A stretch of DNA of 64,000 nt, taken from Massospora cicadina (lineage: Eukaryota > Entomophthoromycota > Entomophthoromycetes > Entomophthorales > Entomophthoraceae). The stretch is taken from positions 16,130-80,129 of the forward strand of contig JAKSZP010013561.1 in NCBI GenBank assembly GCA_022478985.1. The letters run 5' to 3'. The notes beneath the pieces were generated by a model. It saw nothing but the letters and a program-made list of their open reading frames with translations. It was not told where the DNA came from and ran no database searches. Positions within the stretch are counted from its first letter, which is position 1. The number at the start of each line of letters is the position of its first letter. A program made the position numbers and the translations under genes. Of the stretch, positions 11,090 through 21,949 are shown piece by piece.

Positions 11090-11825
11090 ACTATAGTCAT
11101 GTTAATATCATTATGGTTCAGATCCATACCCCCTTACATTGGAACAGACCATCTCTCAGGCCATTGTTAAATCTCAGGTTTTCTCAAAAGCTCACCCTGG
11201 TTAACTCCTTCAACTAGGATTAAATAAAGGCAAGCCAATAATGGCTCTTAGCCATTCAAATAAGATGTGAAATTTTTCAATTCTAGGTGATGCCATTTGG
11301 TTGAAGAATGCCGCACCGAAATTCTAAAGCCTAATTGATGATGTCCTGGGGGATCTAAAGTTTACTTGCGCTGTTACTACATTGATGGCTTATTGATCCA
11401 CTCTCAACCCATGAAAAGCATGCCAAGGACTTTGAGGCCGTGATGGAAGCCTTCCTTGAGGCAGATTCTTTTGTTAAGCCTTCTAAGTTAAAATTCTTTT
11501 GAAAAGAAATCACATTTGTGAGAAATTTGGTCCTTAAGGATATATACTGAACTTCAATGTAAGTTGAAGGTCATCCAGTCCTGGCCAACCCCCATTACTC
11601 AAAGGCAGCTCCAAAGCTTCCTTGGTGCTGTGGTCTTCTTAAATATGTTCTCCCCAGTCCTTTCTCAGCTGGGCGCGCCACTCCATTCAATGATGGGGAG
11701 TAATGTTCTTTTCAAAAGAACAGATTATTGCCAACAAAAAACAATTAAAAAAAATTTTACTGTTAGAGCCAGTTTTGCTTCATGCTGACTCATCCAGGCC
11801 ATTCATTGTGGCTTGTGATCCATCT
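11090..11825 (+). pseudogene. G2 reverse transcriptase and start of RNase H
   Basis: RT blocks in order: 'VMPFG' and 'LKNAAPKF' (usual 'MPFGLKNAPATFQ'), 'LIDDVLGDLKFTC' and the catalytic box near 11370-11390 as Y-I-D-G, where the second Asp is Gly. Next come 'AFLEADSFVKPSKLKFF' in another frame and the connection segment 'WPTPITQRQLQSFLGAVVF' (about 11578-11640). RNase H begins with 'FIVACDPS', where the Asp is the first catalytic residue, and the frame stops at the G1 LTR. Several frameshifts and the D-to-G change make it inactive. Confidence 0.85.
11821..11825. repeat. Target-site duplication of G1, left copy (CATCT)
   Basis: CATCT directly precedes the 5' LTR and recurs at 21343-21347 after the 3' LTR. 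Five bp is the usual duplication length for Ty3/Gypsy integrases. Collapsing the two copies restores the host element's RNase H frame. Confidence 0.9.
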
Positions 11826-12970
11826 TGTTGGGATTTTTGCCCATATTCCCAGCCTGCTAGATTACCTGGTATCGGTAGGGGAAAATTCCCTAAGGCAAAG
11901 TGAATTAAAATTGGTTAGCCCGAGTTTTGGCGGAACTACGTAAGGGGATTTTGGGATTTTCACCTGTTCATATCCATTGAGGATTAATCTTAATGACTAC
12001 CTAAGATCTCATCAGGTGGAGTGGCCAACAAAATAGGGGCATCTGATAGTGAATAATCATCAAGTGTACCAATTGGGATCAGTCTGGTTTCATCACTGAC
12101 TGGTTGGGAATGAATAGTGAAGTTGTAAGGCGAGTGATGCCACCTGCAACTAGTAATTTATTGGTTAATGAAGTTTCCACCATAATGAGTAATAAGTCCC
12201 ATTACCTAATCAGGTCGCTAGCCAATTATGGTTGGTTTGCTTGGATCAAGAGGAAAACATTAGGGACACATTTTCCAGCTCTTTCTGTTTGAGGTCTTGA
12301 GGATGTCCAACAACGGAATCTTAGCCACAATGGGAAAGACCATCGCTACCAAGATGAGGAAGGGTGATTCAACAGCAACGGCTGCCATTTCATTGATAGG
12401 TGTCAATCGAGGGTTAAACAGCCAAATCCATACTATATAAGTCCCTAGGATTTACTATAATAAAAAAACCCTTAGAAAACTCTAGTTTTTAAGATAACAA
12501 GTATTTTACAGTAATATTGTTAATTAAGTGTATAGTTAGACTATCAGCTTCTATTGTGTCATTTTATCTCAAGGATATTATTGCAGAAGGAAATAATTGG
12601 AAGACTCTCAGAGAGAAGAGTAAAGATCCGAGTGGGGATCTAGAGACAAAGGGACCACAATCAGGGATAGCTGCTGACTGTGTGTTGGGCTGAGAGAGAC
12701 TGTCACCAGGGTATCTTAACAAAGATAGGGTGGACAAGAATATAAGGAACGAATCCATACAAGTACAACTTACAGAGTATTTAATTGGAAGTACTGGCCA
12801 AAGCGTTGGGCCTAATAATAGTTCAATCTCAATTATGGATAATAGTCTCCATACTATTATTGATTAATACACTCTATACAACGCAATGAAGTGCATGAGG
12901 AAATCAAACCTGTGCAGTAAAAAGGTTATTGGGTTGATGACCAATAATCAACCAAAAGTATATTTTTACA
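11826..12970 (+). repeat. G1 5' LTR
   Basis: It starts TGTTGGGATTTTTGCCCATA and ends TATTTTTACA, 1145 bp. It pairs with 20197-21342 and is related to the LTR of G3 (58444-59660) and to the inverted fragment at 63156-63795. By eye it differs from its partner at roughly one base in ten. Confidence 0.95.
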
Positions 12971-12990
12971 AGTTGGTGCTCACTACAGGA
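12971..12990 (+). promoter_or_regulatory. G1 primer-binding region
   Basis: AGTTGGTGCTCACTACAGG follows the LTR end directly. The TGG three bases in would pair with a tRNA 3' CCA. G3 has AAGTGGTGCTCATTACAGG and GM AGTGGCACTCATGGCTGGG in the same place, so the position and the TGG are conserved. The primer tRNA was not identified. Confidence 0.6.
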
Positions 12991-12994
12991 GTAG

Positions 12995-14340
12995 TTGAGT
13001 AAAGAATCTATTATTTTGTTATATAAAGAAGAAATATACAAGCTGTGGACTGACATTGCCTCCGTGAATCAGAATGCTTTAAACTCAGCAGACCATCGGG
13101 AGTTTGCAGCTTTGGAAGAACAAGTCGCCAAGGTGGAGGAAGGAGTAGAAAATGTGGCCAACTTCAGGAATGAGTTACTCAGCAATTTAAACTCTTTGAA
13201 GCTGAAAGAGGGGGACCTCGTTTAAGAGGTCCTATTCCTGAAAATGGAGCGAGAAGAAGATTGCATTTGTTTAAGAAAGTTCAGTGTGGATATTGAGAAA
13301 TTGATCAAAGAAGTGGAGGAACTTAAAGCTCACAAATGTGCTTGTGAGCCTGATATGGCCAACAATGCCGAAGATAGAAGTCCTCGCACATACTTGGGAA
13401 GTTGAATACCCCAAGAAATATGCCGCCTGCCTTTAATGCCATTCTTGAAGATGATGCCCAAAGTCACTCCACAAGTTAGCCGAGTAGCTGAACTGAGAGA
13501 ATCAGCCTGAAACGACTCAGAGGAATTTAGAGAAACACTGAAATTGCCAAAATTCCATTGGGATTATGCTCCAGTGTTTTTCTGACTGTTTGACATGACT
13601 ATAAAGGGATATGGGGATCATCAAAATGCGTTTATAGTCATGAACTGCCTGGACACCGACTGTCAGAACCTAGTGCTACCCCACTTGGAGGGGTACATCT
13701 GGTCGTATGCCAAGGCAAAGGCAGCCATAATGAAGGAGTTCAGAAGTCCAACCCGCATGTTGAAATGCAAGCAAGCTTTTATGGGAATTCAGTTCCATAA
13801 AAATAAGTTTCTTGCTAGCTTTGCGGATCAATTTTACCAGGAATCGCAGATCCTGGCCAGAGCAAAAGTGTTAGATGACTTTGATGTTAGAATCGCTTTG
13901 CATGCAGCCCTTTGGCCTATTGCAATTTGCATCAAATGTTTTCCATATTTGCAATGGAGATAACTACCTCACAAATGGTAGACAACCTGAAGATTTTTGG
14001 AGCGACTTTTGATGCTAATTAGAAGCTTCAAGTCTAGTCCAGTCCCAAATCAGAATCCCATAAAAGGGAAATGAAGGAGCAAAAGCGGCTACCAACCAAA
14101 CTGTGCTTAAAATAAGCCCAAAAATTCAGATGGCTAAGCAAGAAAGAGAAGGTCTGCTATCAGTGTGGTGTAAAAAACATTTTTACATACACTGCAAAAA
14201 GCCAAAGGATCAAATTGACGTGGTCCAGGCCAAGGAGACAGCAGCCGCCAAGGATTCAGGAAAAGGGCCCGCTGCCTAGACAAGGAACATCCTAGTGTGG
14301 CAGAGAAACCTGTTCCTCCCAATATCATAAATGAAGAAAA
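12995..14340 (+). pseudogene. G1 gag (capsid and zinc knuckle), broken
   Basis: Structural protein of the virus-like particle. The first open stretch (12995-13225) is a charged coiled-coil-like N-terminus ('LEEQVAKVEEGVENVANF'). A capsid-like block follows at 13595-13963 ('LDTDCQNLVLPHLEGY', 'FRSPTRMLKCKQAFMGIQF'). The nucleocapsid knuckle near 14140-14195 starts 'CYQC' and its second half 'HFYIHC' lies in another frame. An indel in a run of six A separates them; correcting it would give C-x2-C-x4-H-x4-C. Stops separate the three blocks. Confidence 0.8.
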
Positions 14341-14689
14341 AACATTATCAATCTGTTCGTAGACAATGAGCAGGATCAGCTATACCAAGTGGTCAACATG
14401 GATGTGAATGCCGTGACCAGAGCTGGGGAAAAGAAGATTGACCCTGAGATAATTCAGGAAGTTGCCCAGCCGTACATCCAACAACTGGTGGATAAGATTC
14501 AAACCACCAAAAATTCTGATGAGTTATCAGAAATCCATTTAGATGAGGCCAATTTGTAAATCCCCCTTGGCACAATAAAGGAATTGTTTCCTGAATTATC
14601 GGCGCAGATTATTCACACCCTAGATTTGGCTAATAACGCCGCCATTCACTTAGTAAATATTATAATACAATACTCTGAGTGTACAATAT

Positions 14690-15480
14690 ATTGATATTCA
14701 AGTGAATTTAGTGAGGGTGAGGGCAATTGTCAACAGCGGAGCACCCATCAATATTGTGTCAACCAAGATGGTGAAGAGTATATAGATCTCGCCAGACTTG
14801 GAACACAAGAGAGAATATGGAACAGCTGGGCTGAACACCACCGTTTCCTGTGGAGCGTATAGTGTGCTGCCACTAAAATTCAGGTCATTGGTAGTATCTA
14901 CGCCAGCGATAGTTTTTGCGAACTAAAAGTATGATATCCTGATTGGAATGGAGTTCCTATGGAAATATGGAGTTAAATGTAACTTTGAGGATAATACATT
15001 GGCCATCCTGGGTCAGACGTTGCCATTGGTATACAAGAAAGATGGTGAAGCTCCGTTGAATCGGAGAAACAACCTCATTAATCTGATATACAATGATGGC
15101 AATAACCCCTGATTCAATACCCAATAGTTAGTAGGAAGCAACATGAGATGCCGGCGGAAATCCTAAAAAACTGGGGAAATCCATTAAGGATCAAGAAAGA
15201 AAGGACCATACCAGCCATATTGCAGATAATAGTCGACACAGGGTTGACTTTAAAGATTCCTGAGCTGTTGTATGGGGAGGTTGGATGCCCATGGAAGAAG
15301 TCCAGAGTGGAGCCATGGGTGGCTCCTGGGATAATAGTACCAGGCCATGGAGAAGTACGAGTTCTCCTGGAGAATTTGAGTGAAAAACTGATGAAGATCA
15401 AGAGAAATAAGATCATCACATTTATTCATTTGATCCTGACAGCCAAATTGAGATGATTCCACGATTTTGGGTCTCTTGAT
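14690..15480 (+). pseudogene. G1 retropepsin and linker
   Basis: Aspartic protease that would cut the Gag-Pol polyprotein. At about 14727-14765 the motif reads 'VNSGAPINIVSTK': the catalytic Asp of D-S-G is Asn (AAC for GAC). GM keeps Asp in the same motif (47203-47691). A later block near 14935-15020 ('DILIGMEFLWKYGVKCNF') fits the C-terminal part of retropepsins (I-L-G-x-x-F-L). The segment to 15480 is a linker with one open stretch (15148-15456) of unclear role. Confidence 0.75.
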
Positions 15481-16960
15481 AAAATGGGATTACTGGCCAG
15501 GGTAGCTGAAAGCATCAACCTATTGGTTGATTGAGAGCAGCTCGCTGATCTGCTGGAAGGCCAGAAGGAGGAGGTGCTCAAACTATTCAGGAGATACTGG
15601 GAAGTGTTTGCTCAGGATGAACATGATTTGTGATATGCATGAGACATAATTCACAAGGTCGACACTGGGGAAAATCTACCAATAAGGATGAGACCAATCT
15701 GAAGTTTGAAAGCTGCCAAAGCGGTAGTGGAGGATGAGATCAGCAAACTAGTGAAGAATGGGCTTCTAGTTCCATTGTCAAGTCCCTGAACGAGTCTGAT
15801 TTTGATTGTAAAGAAGAAGGATGGATCAAACCGGGTGGTGATTAACTACCAGAGGCTGGACAAATTTACAAAGAAGGATTTGTATCCCCTACCAAGAATT
15901 GATGATGCACTGGATTGTTTACGAAAGCGAATTATTTTTCCATGATGAATCTGATCTCAAGATACTGGCAGATCGACTTGCCAGAAGATGACCAAGAAAG
16001 ATGCGCGATTATTACTGCGCAGGGGTTATACCAGCTGATGAGGATGCCCCAGGGTCTTTGCAATGCGCCTGCGATATTCCAGAAGGCTATGGATGCGATA
16101 TTAAGCGACCTGAAGTTGTCATGCATCCTGGTATATCTGGACAAGTTAACGTGTTTAGTAGAACGTTTACTGATCACTTGCACCACTTGGAGGAAGTTTT
16201 TAATAGACTGTCTGCGGCTAACCTGAAGATCAAGCCAAGGAAGTGCCACTTCTTCAAGAAAGAGTTGGAATACCTGTGATTCATAATCAACTCAAGTGGA
16301 TTGCAGCTGCAAACCCAGAAGATAGCAGCTATAGAGCGCATGGCTATGCCAAAAAGTGTCTGAGACATCCAAGTATTCCTTGGGGTAGTCAGATACTACA
16401 GAAGATTTGTTTGGGACTTCGCCCAAATAGCTGAGCATTTATTTCATTTATTAAAGGATCTGAAAAAAGAATTTGTATGGAATAAAGAGGCCCAGGACTC
16501 ATTTGATGAATTACGCTGGTATTTGATAGATTCGCCAATTCTGAAATATCCAAATTTTGATTGGGAGTTTAACATTCAAACTGAGATTTGTTGACAGCGA
16601 TTGGGACCATACTGAGCTAAGTAGACAAACTTGGGGATGAGCATCCGGTGGCGTATGTGAGCCAGAAACTCTCAGCCGCTGAGAGGAACTACACCATGAC
16701 TGAGCATGAATGCCTTGCGGTCATTTATGCATGTAAGCAGTTTCAGGTGTATCTCCACAGAACACACTTTAAGGTGGTGATGGACCACTCTTTGCTGCGT
16801 TAGCTGCACAATTTATGGGAACCTGAAGGATGACTGGCCCGATATGCACTTAAGCTTCAGGCTTATAAATTATGAGATAGTCCACTGAGTGGGGGCTTCT
16901 CACCAGAATGCAGATGGCTTATTGCAGTTGCCAATGGTTCAGTTGGTATCTCTGCAGGTG
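15480..16960 (+). pseudogene. G1 reverse transcriptase and RNase H
   Basis: Copies element RNA into DNA and removes the RNA strand. RT shows 'KKKDGSNRVVINYQRLDKF', 'LYPLPRIDDALD', 'RMPQGLCNAPAIFQKAMD' and the catalytic box near 16127-16145. The box reads Y-L-D-K before a frameshift; GM has Y-L-D-D. The thumb and connection continue in another frame ('LKIKPRKCHFFKKELEYL', 'VFLGVVRYYRRF'). RNase H begins 'FNIQTEIC' (usual TDAS; Asp is Glu) and continues 'AERNYTMTEHECLAVIYA' and 'VVMDHSLLR'. At least three frameshifts and several TGG-to-stop type changes kill it. Confidence 0.88.
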
Positions 16961-17029
16961 GATGAGCTAAACCAGAGAATGGTCGAAGGAAGAATTGAGG
17001 ACAAGACCCAAGAAATCCAAGGTGCGCTT

Positions 17030-17960
17030 TGAAAAGAGATAGAGAACACCAAGACTATGGATGGATAAGTATTCAAGATGATCAACAGGAAGCAGCTATT
17101 ATTCCCAAAACCGTCAGAAAGAGCAGCAATAGTACAAGCAGCTCACAAGGTTGTTGGGCACAGAGGCCTGAGAAAAATGACCAATCATATTTGCCAGTAT
17201 TATTACTGGGAATCAATTAACTATGATTTCGTGGATCATCTAACTTATTGCATGGAGTGCCAGTTGCACAAACCACATAAGAACACAACTGGATACTGAC
17301 TGGTCCAACCTGGATTTGCATGGCACATGGCTTCCATCAATATGATGGGACCGCTGGCGATGAGCACAGGAGGAGTCAAATACATCATAGTAGCTATTGA
17401 CCATATGATGAGATGGGTCAAAATGAAGGCCCTAACCAGAGTAGACGCTACCAGTACTGCGAGATTTATATTGGATCAAGTAGTATACTGGCATGGATGT
17501 CCGCAAGTCCTACTGTTTGACAATGGGACCAACTTCATGTCTCATGTGATCCTGAGGCTAAATGAAATAATGGGGATCTGAGGAGTTGTGTCAGTGCCAT
17601 ACCAGCTGGAGATGAACGGACTGGTAGAATGGGTCAATGGTATGCTGGCCATGACGCTGAGGAAGCTAGTCACAGGGAGAACTTCTGCATGGGGAACATA
17701 CCTGAGTTTGGTGACGTTCACCTACAACATTAGTCATCATACAGCGATAGGAAAGATGACATTTGAATTATTATATGAAGAAAGGCCGCGTTGCCGCCCA
17801 TATTATATTTGGTGGTAGAACCTACGTCAGGGTTGAGTACCAAGCAATACTTAAACCAACTGACAAGTATCCTGATTGATATGCATTTGCAATCATTCAA
17901 TACAACCTTGAAGAAAAGGATACAAGCAAAATTGACGGATGATAAGAACTGACCGCATTA
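17030..17960 (+). pseudogene. G1 integrase
   Basis: Inserts the cDNA into the genome. The zinc-binding N-terminal domain is readable at about 17130-17270 (His, 'GHRGLRKM', then 'CMEC', an HHCC arrangement). The catalytic core runs from 17327. 'SINMMGPL' has Asn where the first catalytic Asp belongs, 'FDNGTNF' keeps the second Asp and 'NGLVEWVN' keeps the Glu. One stop (17579-17581) splits the core. The C-terminal part 'TFELLYEERPR' ends near 17818 with further degraded sequence. No chromodomain was recognised. Confidence 0.88.
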
Positions 17961-18169
17961 GAAGAATATTAAATATGGGAAAGAGTCAACTATTGCGATA
18001 CACATGGTTTTGGACAAAGAAACAAGTTAGATGCATTATGGTTGGGTCCATTTGAAGTAATCGCCAAGATGGCAACTGATGCTTATTCCATCAAGAATCT
18101 CTTAGATGGAAGAGTTGTAAATTGAGTCCACACTAAGTAATTTTAGTATTGGATCGAGGAAAAGAAATA

Positions 18170-18400
18170 ATAGAGTTCCTGAAGGGCTGATGAACCATTA
18201 AGTTGGTCATGTCCTGATGATTAGGTCAAGTCCAAAAAAGGAACTCTGAACCAATCTAGATGGTTAAGTCCAAAAAAAGGACCTCTGAACCATGGAAAAC
18301 TAGTAGGTTTAAGTACCAAGGACCCAGTTTGGGGTAAAAGGTGGACCTCTGAACTGAAACAAGGTCAAGTCCCATAGGAAAGAAGAATAATAAAAGATAA
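18170..18400 (+). repeat. G1 imperfect repeat tract ('GGACCTCTGAACC' units)
   Basis: Irregular repeats of GGACCTCTGAACCAT and GGTTAAGTCCAAAAAA, spaced about 35-50 bp apart. Neighbouring units can pair (GGAC with GTCC), so a chain of small hairpins is possible. The same tract follows integrase in G3 (62500-62660). A second copy stands between gag and pol in G3 (60630-60880). Confidence 0.75.
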
Positions 18401-18426
18401 AAAAATATACAAAGGATATAAAAAAA

Positions 18427-20077
18427 TTATAAACTGATAGATAAAAAAGCTGCTATATTTTTAGAATTTTTATTTTTATTGATTGTCCTCTGTACAGGAA
18501 TGATTCCGCCTATGTCACCTCTTGGGGGAGGGAGGATGGATCGCGGTAGGAATAGCTTGCAAGGGTGAGACCTACATGAAACCATGTGTCGTTGAGTGGA
18601 CTCTGAGCCCTGAGAAAAAGTGACTATGGGAAGGGAAAACAAAATGTTAGAAGATGCCAATTGCTAAGCCATGGAGTGGGGAGGAAAGCAGCAATAAAGA
18701 AAGAGGCAATTGGCAAATAACCCTGAGTAATCTCAATATGGCACTGGAGCCGGAAGATTTGTCTTGAGTGCCTGCCAACAGGTTTCATCAAGGACACCAG
18801 ACATGTGGGCTGGCAACAAAGAATAAATACTCGATGGGGTTGCCAAATCATGCCCCATATCAACGCCATCGTGTAAGATACTGATGGGAAGGTCTGGAGA
18901 AGAGATAGTTGTGCAGAGAGCGGATTGCATCCTGCAAGCAGTGACTACGGCTTCACAGAAGTAAAAGTTGAATGACTGGAGGAAACTAGGCAAGGCTGGA
19001 TGCTTTGTAGACCAACTTTGAAGAATTTGGCCAGCAAAGCGAAGAGCATAAGCGGCAGTATCCCAATCCAGAAGGTTGTCAAGATTAGAGGGATTCAGCA
19101 CTAACGTCAAAGCCTTGTGACTTGGCCTGGAATTCGGCATAGGGGAGCTCGAAATGTATGCTGTTACCAATTGAGAGCTCAGAAACCAGTACAGCGGGTT
19201 TGTAAAATTGACCAAGTCAAAAGAGGAACTCAGGGAGCAGGTCTGACCTGGCAAGGAACGAATGATCCAGAGCAACCAGCATAATCTCTGGAGCATCTAT
19301 GATGATGTTTGGAGCATCAACAAAAGGAGCTGAATCCAGGAGGGTTTGAAATCAAACTATGGAATTTACTGCAAGGGAAGAGTCAGCTTAGAGTTGTTCG
19401 AAATGATGGCCATCCTGGTTTCAGAGGGATTAGTTACCATTTCCAGTAATTTGATGGAAGGACTAGCCACTTGCGCCATACTAGGCGTATAAGTCCATGA
19501 AGGACCATAAATGAGGTTCCATCGAGCATCCTGACTCATCTTCTGAAAGAGATGGAGGTCTGGATCAGACAGACTATTGAGGAGCTGCTGGTAGTGAGAT
19601 TCAAAATTTAACATATGAGCTGGATGAGAGGGGGATGTTGGACTTATATAGAAGTTGACAATATGCACTCACAATCCATTAAGCTCCAAACTTTGGAGAA
19701 ATTAATCTCAAAATTAATGAGATAAACTCACCAAGGGAAAATTAGGGATGACTTACAGCCAAGAGGTTATGAGCGAAATAACGAGGGCGAATAAGAAATA
19801 AGTATTCTTAATTAAGCCATGAAACAAACATTGATGGCAAGAGTCTCATGTCTAGGATGAGGAGAAAATCAGGGAATTCAAGGACGCTGGACCAAGAATC
19901 CAGAATTGACAGAGGGTCATATACCCTGACGGGTGGAAAACTGGATCCTGGGACTAATATAGTCACAAATAAATTAATCAGCCTGGCATGACAGAAGGTT
20001 GTGTGGACTGTGCTCTGAAAAGGTGGTAGCGAGGAGGAAGAGGAAGAACACCGTATGCTGAAGGTTGTCCTGAGCAA
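18427..20077 (-). pseudogene. Conserved antisense ORF of G1 (aORF), broken
   Basis: It runs opposite to gag-pol and starts about 120 bp inside the 3' LTR. Three segments share one frame: 19366-19668 (100 aa), 18733-19296 (187 aa, the longest open frame of G1 in any direction) and 18427-18660. A further 89-aa stretch (19808-20077) lies upstream in another frame. The plus strand has no comparable frame here. Matching patches occur in GM (42934-43760) and G3 (62887-63192), for example 'LLPAHMSGVLDETCW' against 'TMPDMRRVLDEACL'. A pyrimidine-rich stretch ending TTGCAG sits before the stops near 19366, so a small intron is conceivable. Leu, Ser, Pro and Phe are common. I recognise no domain and propose no function. 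Confidence 0.65.
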
Positions 20078-20183
20078 TGTTGAGTATTAATATGTGTACT
20101 CCGCTTAAACCAATGAAGTATTTGACCAAGTCTCTGAAGCAGTGTTCACATGCCCCGGTCCTTTTCTCACTGGAAATCTAGGC

Positions 20184-20196
20184 AAGAGGTGGGATG
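20184..20196 (+). promoter_or_regulatory. G1 polypurine tract
   Basis: AAGAGGTGGGATG directly precedes the 3' LTR, the position of the plus-strand primer in LTR elements. It is purine-rich with one T. Confidence 0.7.
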
Positions 20197-21342
20197 TGTT
20201 GGGATTTTTGCCCATATTCCCAGCCAGCTAGATTACCTGATATCGATAGGGGAAATTCCTAAGGCGAAGTGAATCAGAAATTTTTTGGCCCGTTTTTTGG
20301 AGGAACTACGTTTGGGGGATTTTGGGATACTCACCTGGTTATATCCATTGGGGTTGATCTGGATGAATACCTAAGATCTCATCAGGTGGAGTGGCTGACG
20401 AAATAGGGTCATTTGATAGCGATTGACTATCAGATGTACCAATTGGGATCAGTCTGGTTTCATCACTGACTGATTGGGAATGAATAGTGAAGTTGTGAGG
20501 TGAGTTATGCCGCCTGCAACTAGCAAATCGATTGGTTGGTGAAGTGACCTACCATAATGGGTAATAAGTTTCATCATCTAAGCAGGTCGCTAGCCAATTA
20601 TGGTTTGTTCACTTGGATTGAGAGGAAAATGTTAGGGATACGTTTTTGGACTCTTTCCATTTGAGGTCTTGAGGATGTCCAACAACGGAATCTTAGCCAG
20701 GATGGGGAAGACCATCACTGCCAAGACGAGGAAGGGTGATTCAACAGCAACGGCTGCCATTTCATTAAATAAGTGTTAATTTAGGATTAGATAGCTGAGT
20801 TCCCTACTATATAATTCCCTAGTTTTTCTATAATATAAAACCCTTAGAAAGCTCTAATTTTTAGAAATAACAGTAACTTTACAGCAGTATTGTCAATTTT
20901 GTGTATAGTTAGACTATCAGCTTCTATTGTGTCATTTATCTCAAGGGTAATATTGCAGAAGGCAATAATTGAAAGACTCTAAGAGATAAGAGTAAAGATC
21001 TGAGCGGGGATCTAGAGACAAAGGAACCACAATCAGGGATAGCTGCTGACTATGTGTTGGGCCAAGAGAGACTGCCACCAGGGTATCTTAACGAAGATTG
21101 GGTGGACAAGAATATAGGGAACAAATCCCTACAAGTACGACTTACAGAGTATTTAATTGGAAGTACTGGCCAAAGCGTTGGGCCTAATAATAGTTCAATC
21201 TCATTTATTGATAATAGTCTCCATACTATTATCAATTAATACATTCTATACAAAGCAACAAAGTGCACGAGGAAATTGAACCTGTGCAGTAAAAAGGTTA
21301 CTGGGTTGACAGCTGATAATCAACCAAGAATAAATTTTTAAA
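20197..21342 (+). repeat. G1 3' LTR
   Basis: 1146 bp starting TGTTGGGATTTTTGCCCATA and ending TTTTTAAA, where the 5' copy ends TTTTTACA. The last C is mutated to A. It is followed directly by CATCT. Confidence 0.95.
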
Positions 21343-21347
21343 CATCT
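21343..21347. repeat. Target-site duplication of G1, right copy (CATCT)
   Basis: Identical to 11821-11825; G2 RNase H resumes at this point. Confidence 0.9.
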
Positions 21348-21730
21348 GCAGTTGCAGTTAAAGCAGTTCTCTTGCAAGAGTAAGAAGGGACAGAGTATCC
21401 CGTGAAGTGCTTCTCAAGAAAATTCACTTTCATATAACAGGAGTAGGAGATTTATGATGAAAAGTTGGCTTCAGTATCATGGTCACTTACCCACTGGAGA
21501 TATCTCCTTCAGGGAGCACAAGATAAAATCAATGTACTTACTGACCACAAATCTTTATTGTACTTTTAAACCCTAGAAGCTAGCCCACCTTCAGCACATA
21601 TCTACATGGATCTTTGCGGTTTCAACTTCAAGTACATGTTTATAAAAGGGACACTAAACGTGATGCCTGAAATGTTAAGCCATAACCCTGCCGTGGCTCC
21701 AGGACCAGAGGATGACCCATCTGAGCTCAC
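21343..21730 (+). pseudogene. G2 RNase H, downstream part
   Basis: Continues the domain interrupted at 11825. In one frame with a few stops it reads 'AVAVKAVLLQE', 'EYPVKCFSRKFT', 'YDEKLASVSWSLTHWRYLLQ', 'VLTDHKSLLYF' and 'GTLNVMPEMLSHNP'. The last is the 'G..N..AD.LSR'-type end of Gypsy RNase H. The Glu of 'YDEKLA' and the Asp of 'TDHKSL' are present. It leads to an acidic spacer before integrase. Confidence 0.88.
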
Positions 21731-21949
21731 CACAGTTGTGCCCTCCTCCATGGCCCTCACCGTGGTTCCAATTACAGTATCATATTCTGATATGGCCCCA
21801 GAGACACCCATGTGTTAACGCGTTTTGGCAGGTCAATTATGTTGCCCTGATGAGATAGAGTTGGTGAATGACATGGAGACTAGGTAGCACAAACAGCCTT
21901 TGTACGCCATAAAGGATGGGATCATCCTCTTTTAATACAGGATTTTGGT

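Larger units (their letters stand above)
11826..21342 (+). mobile_element. Complete Ty3/Gypsy retrotransposon G1 with antisense ORF
   Basis: A 9.5-kb element with two LTRs (11826-12970 and 20197-21342), a primer-binding region directly after the 5' LTR and a purine-rich tract before the 3' LTR. Order is gag, protease, RT, RNase H, integrase, an imperfect repeat tract (18170-18400), an A/T-rich strip and then an antisense reading frame up to the 3' LTR. Every sense gene is broken by stops or frameshifts. Catalytic Asp residues are changed to Asn in protease and integrase. The LTRs differ visibly throughout, so this is an old insertion, yet younger than G2, into which it jumped. Confidence 0.95.

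Noticed and set aside
12090..12120. Short repeated ATTGGGATCAGTC...GACTGGTTGGGAA in the LTRs as a separate mobile element
   Set aside because: It is part of every G1/G3 LTR and has no independent borders.
19340..19400. TTGCAG after a pyrimidine run in the antisense ORF as a proven splice site
   Set aside because: No matching 5' site or branch point was found with confidence, so the ORF is reported as broken rather than spliced.
18427..20077. Antisense ORF read as an env gene of an endogenous virus
   Set aside because: It lies on the opposite strand to gag-pol and shows no signal peptide, furin-type site or transmembrane anchor that I can see.
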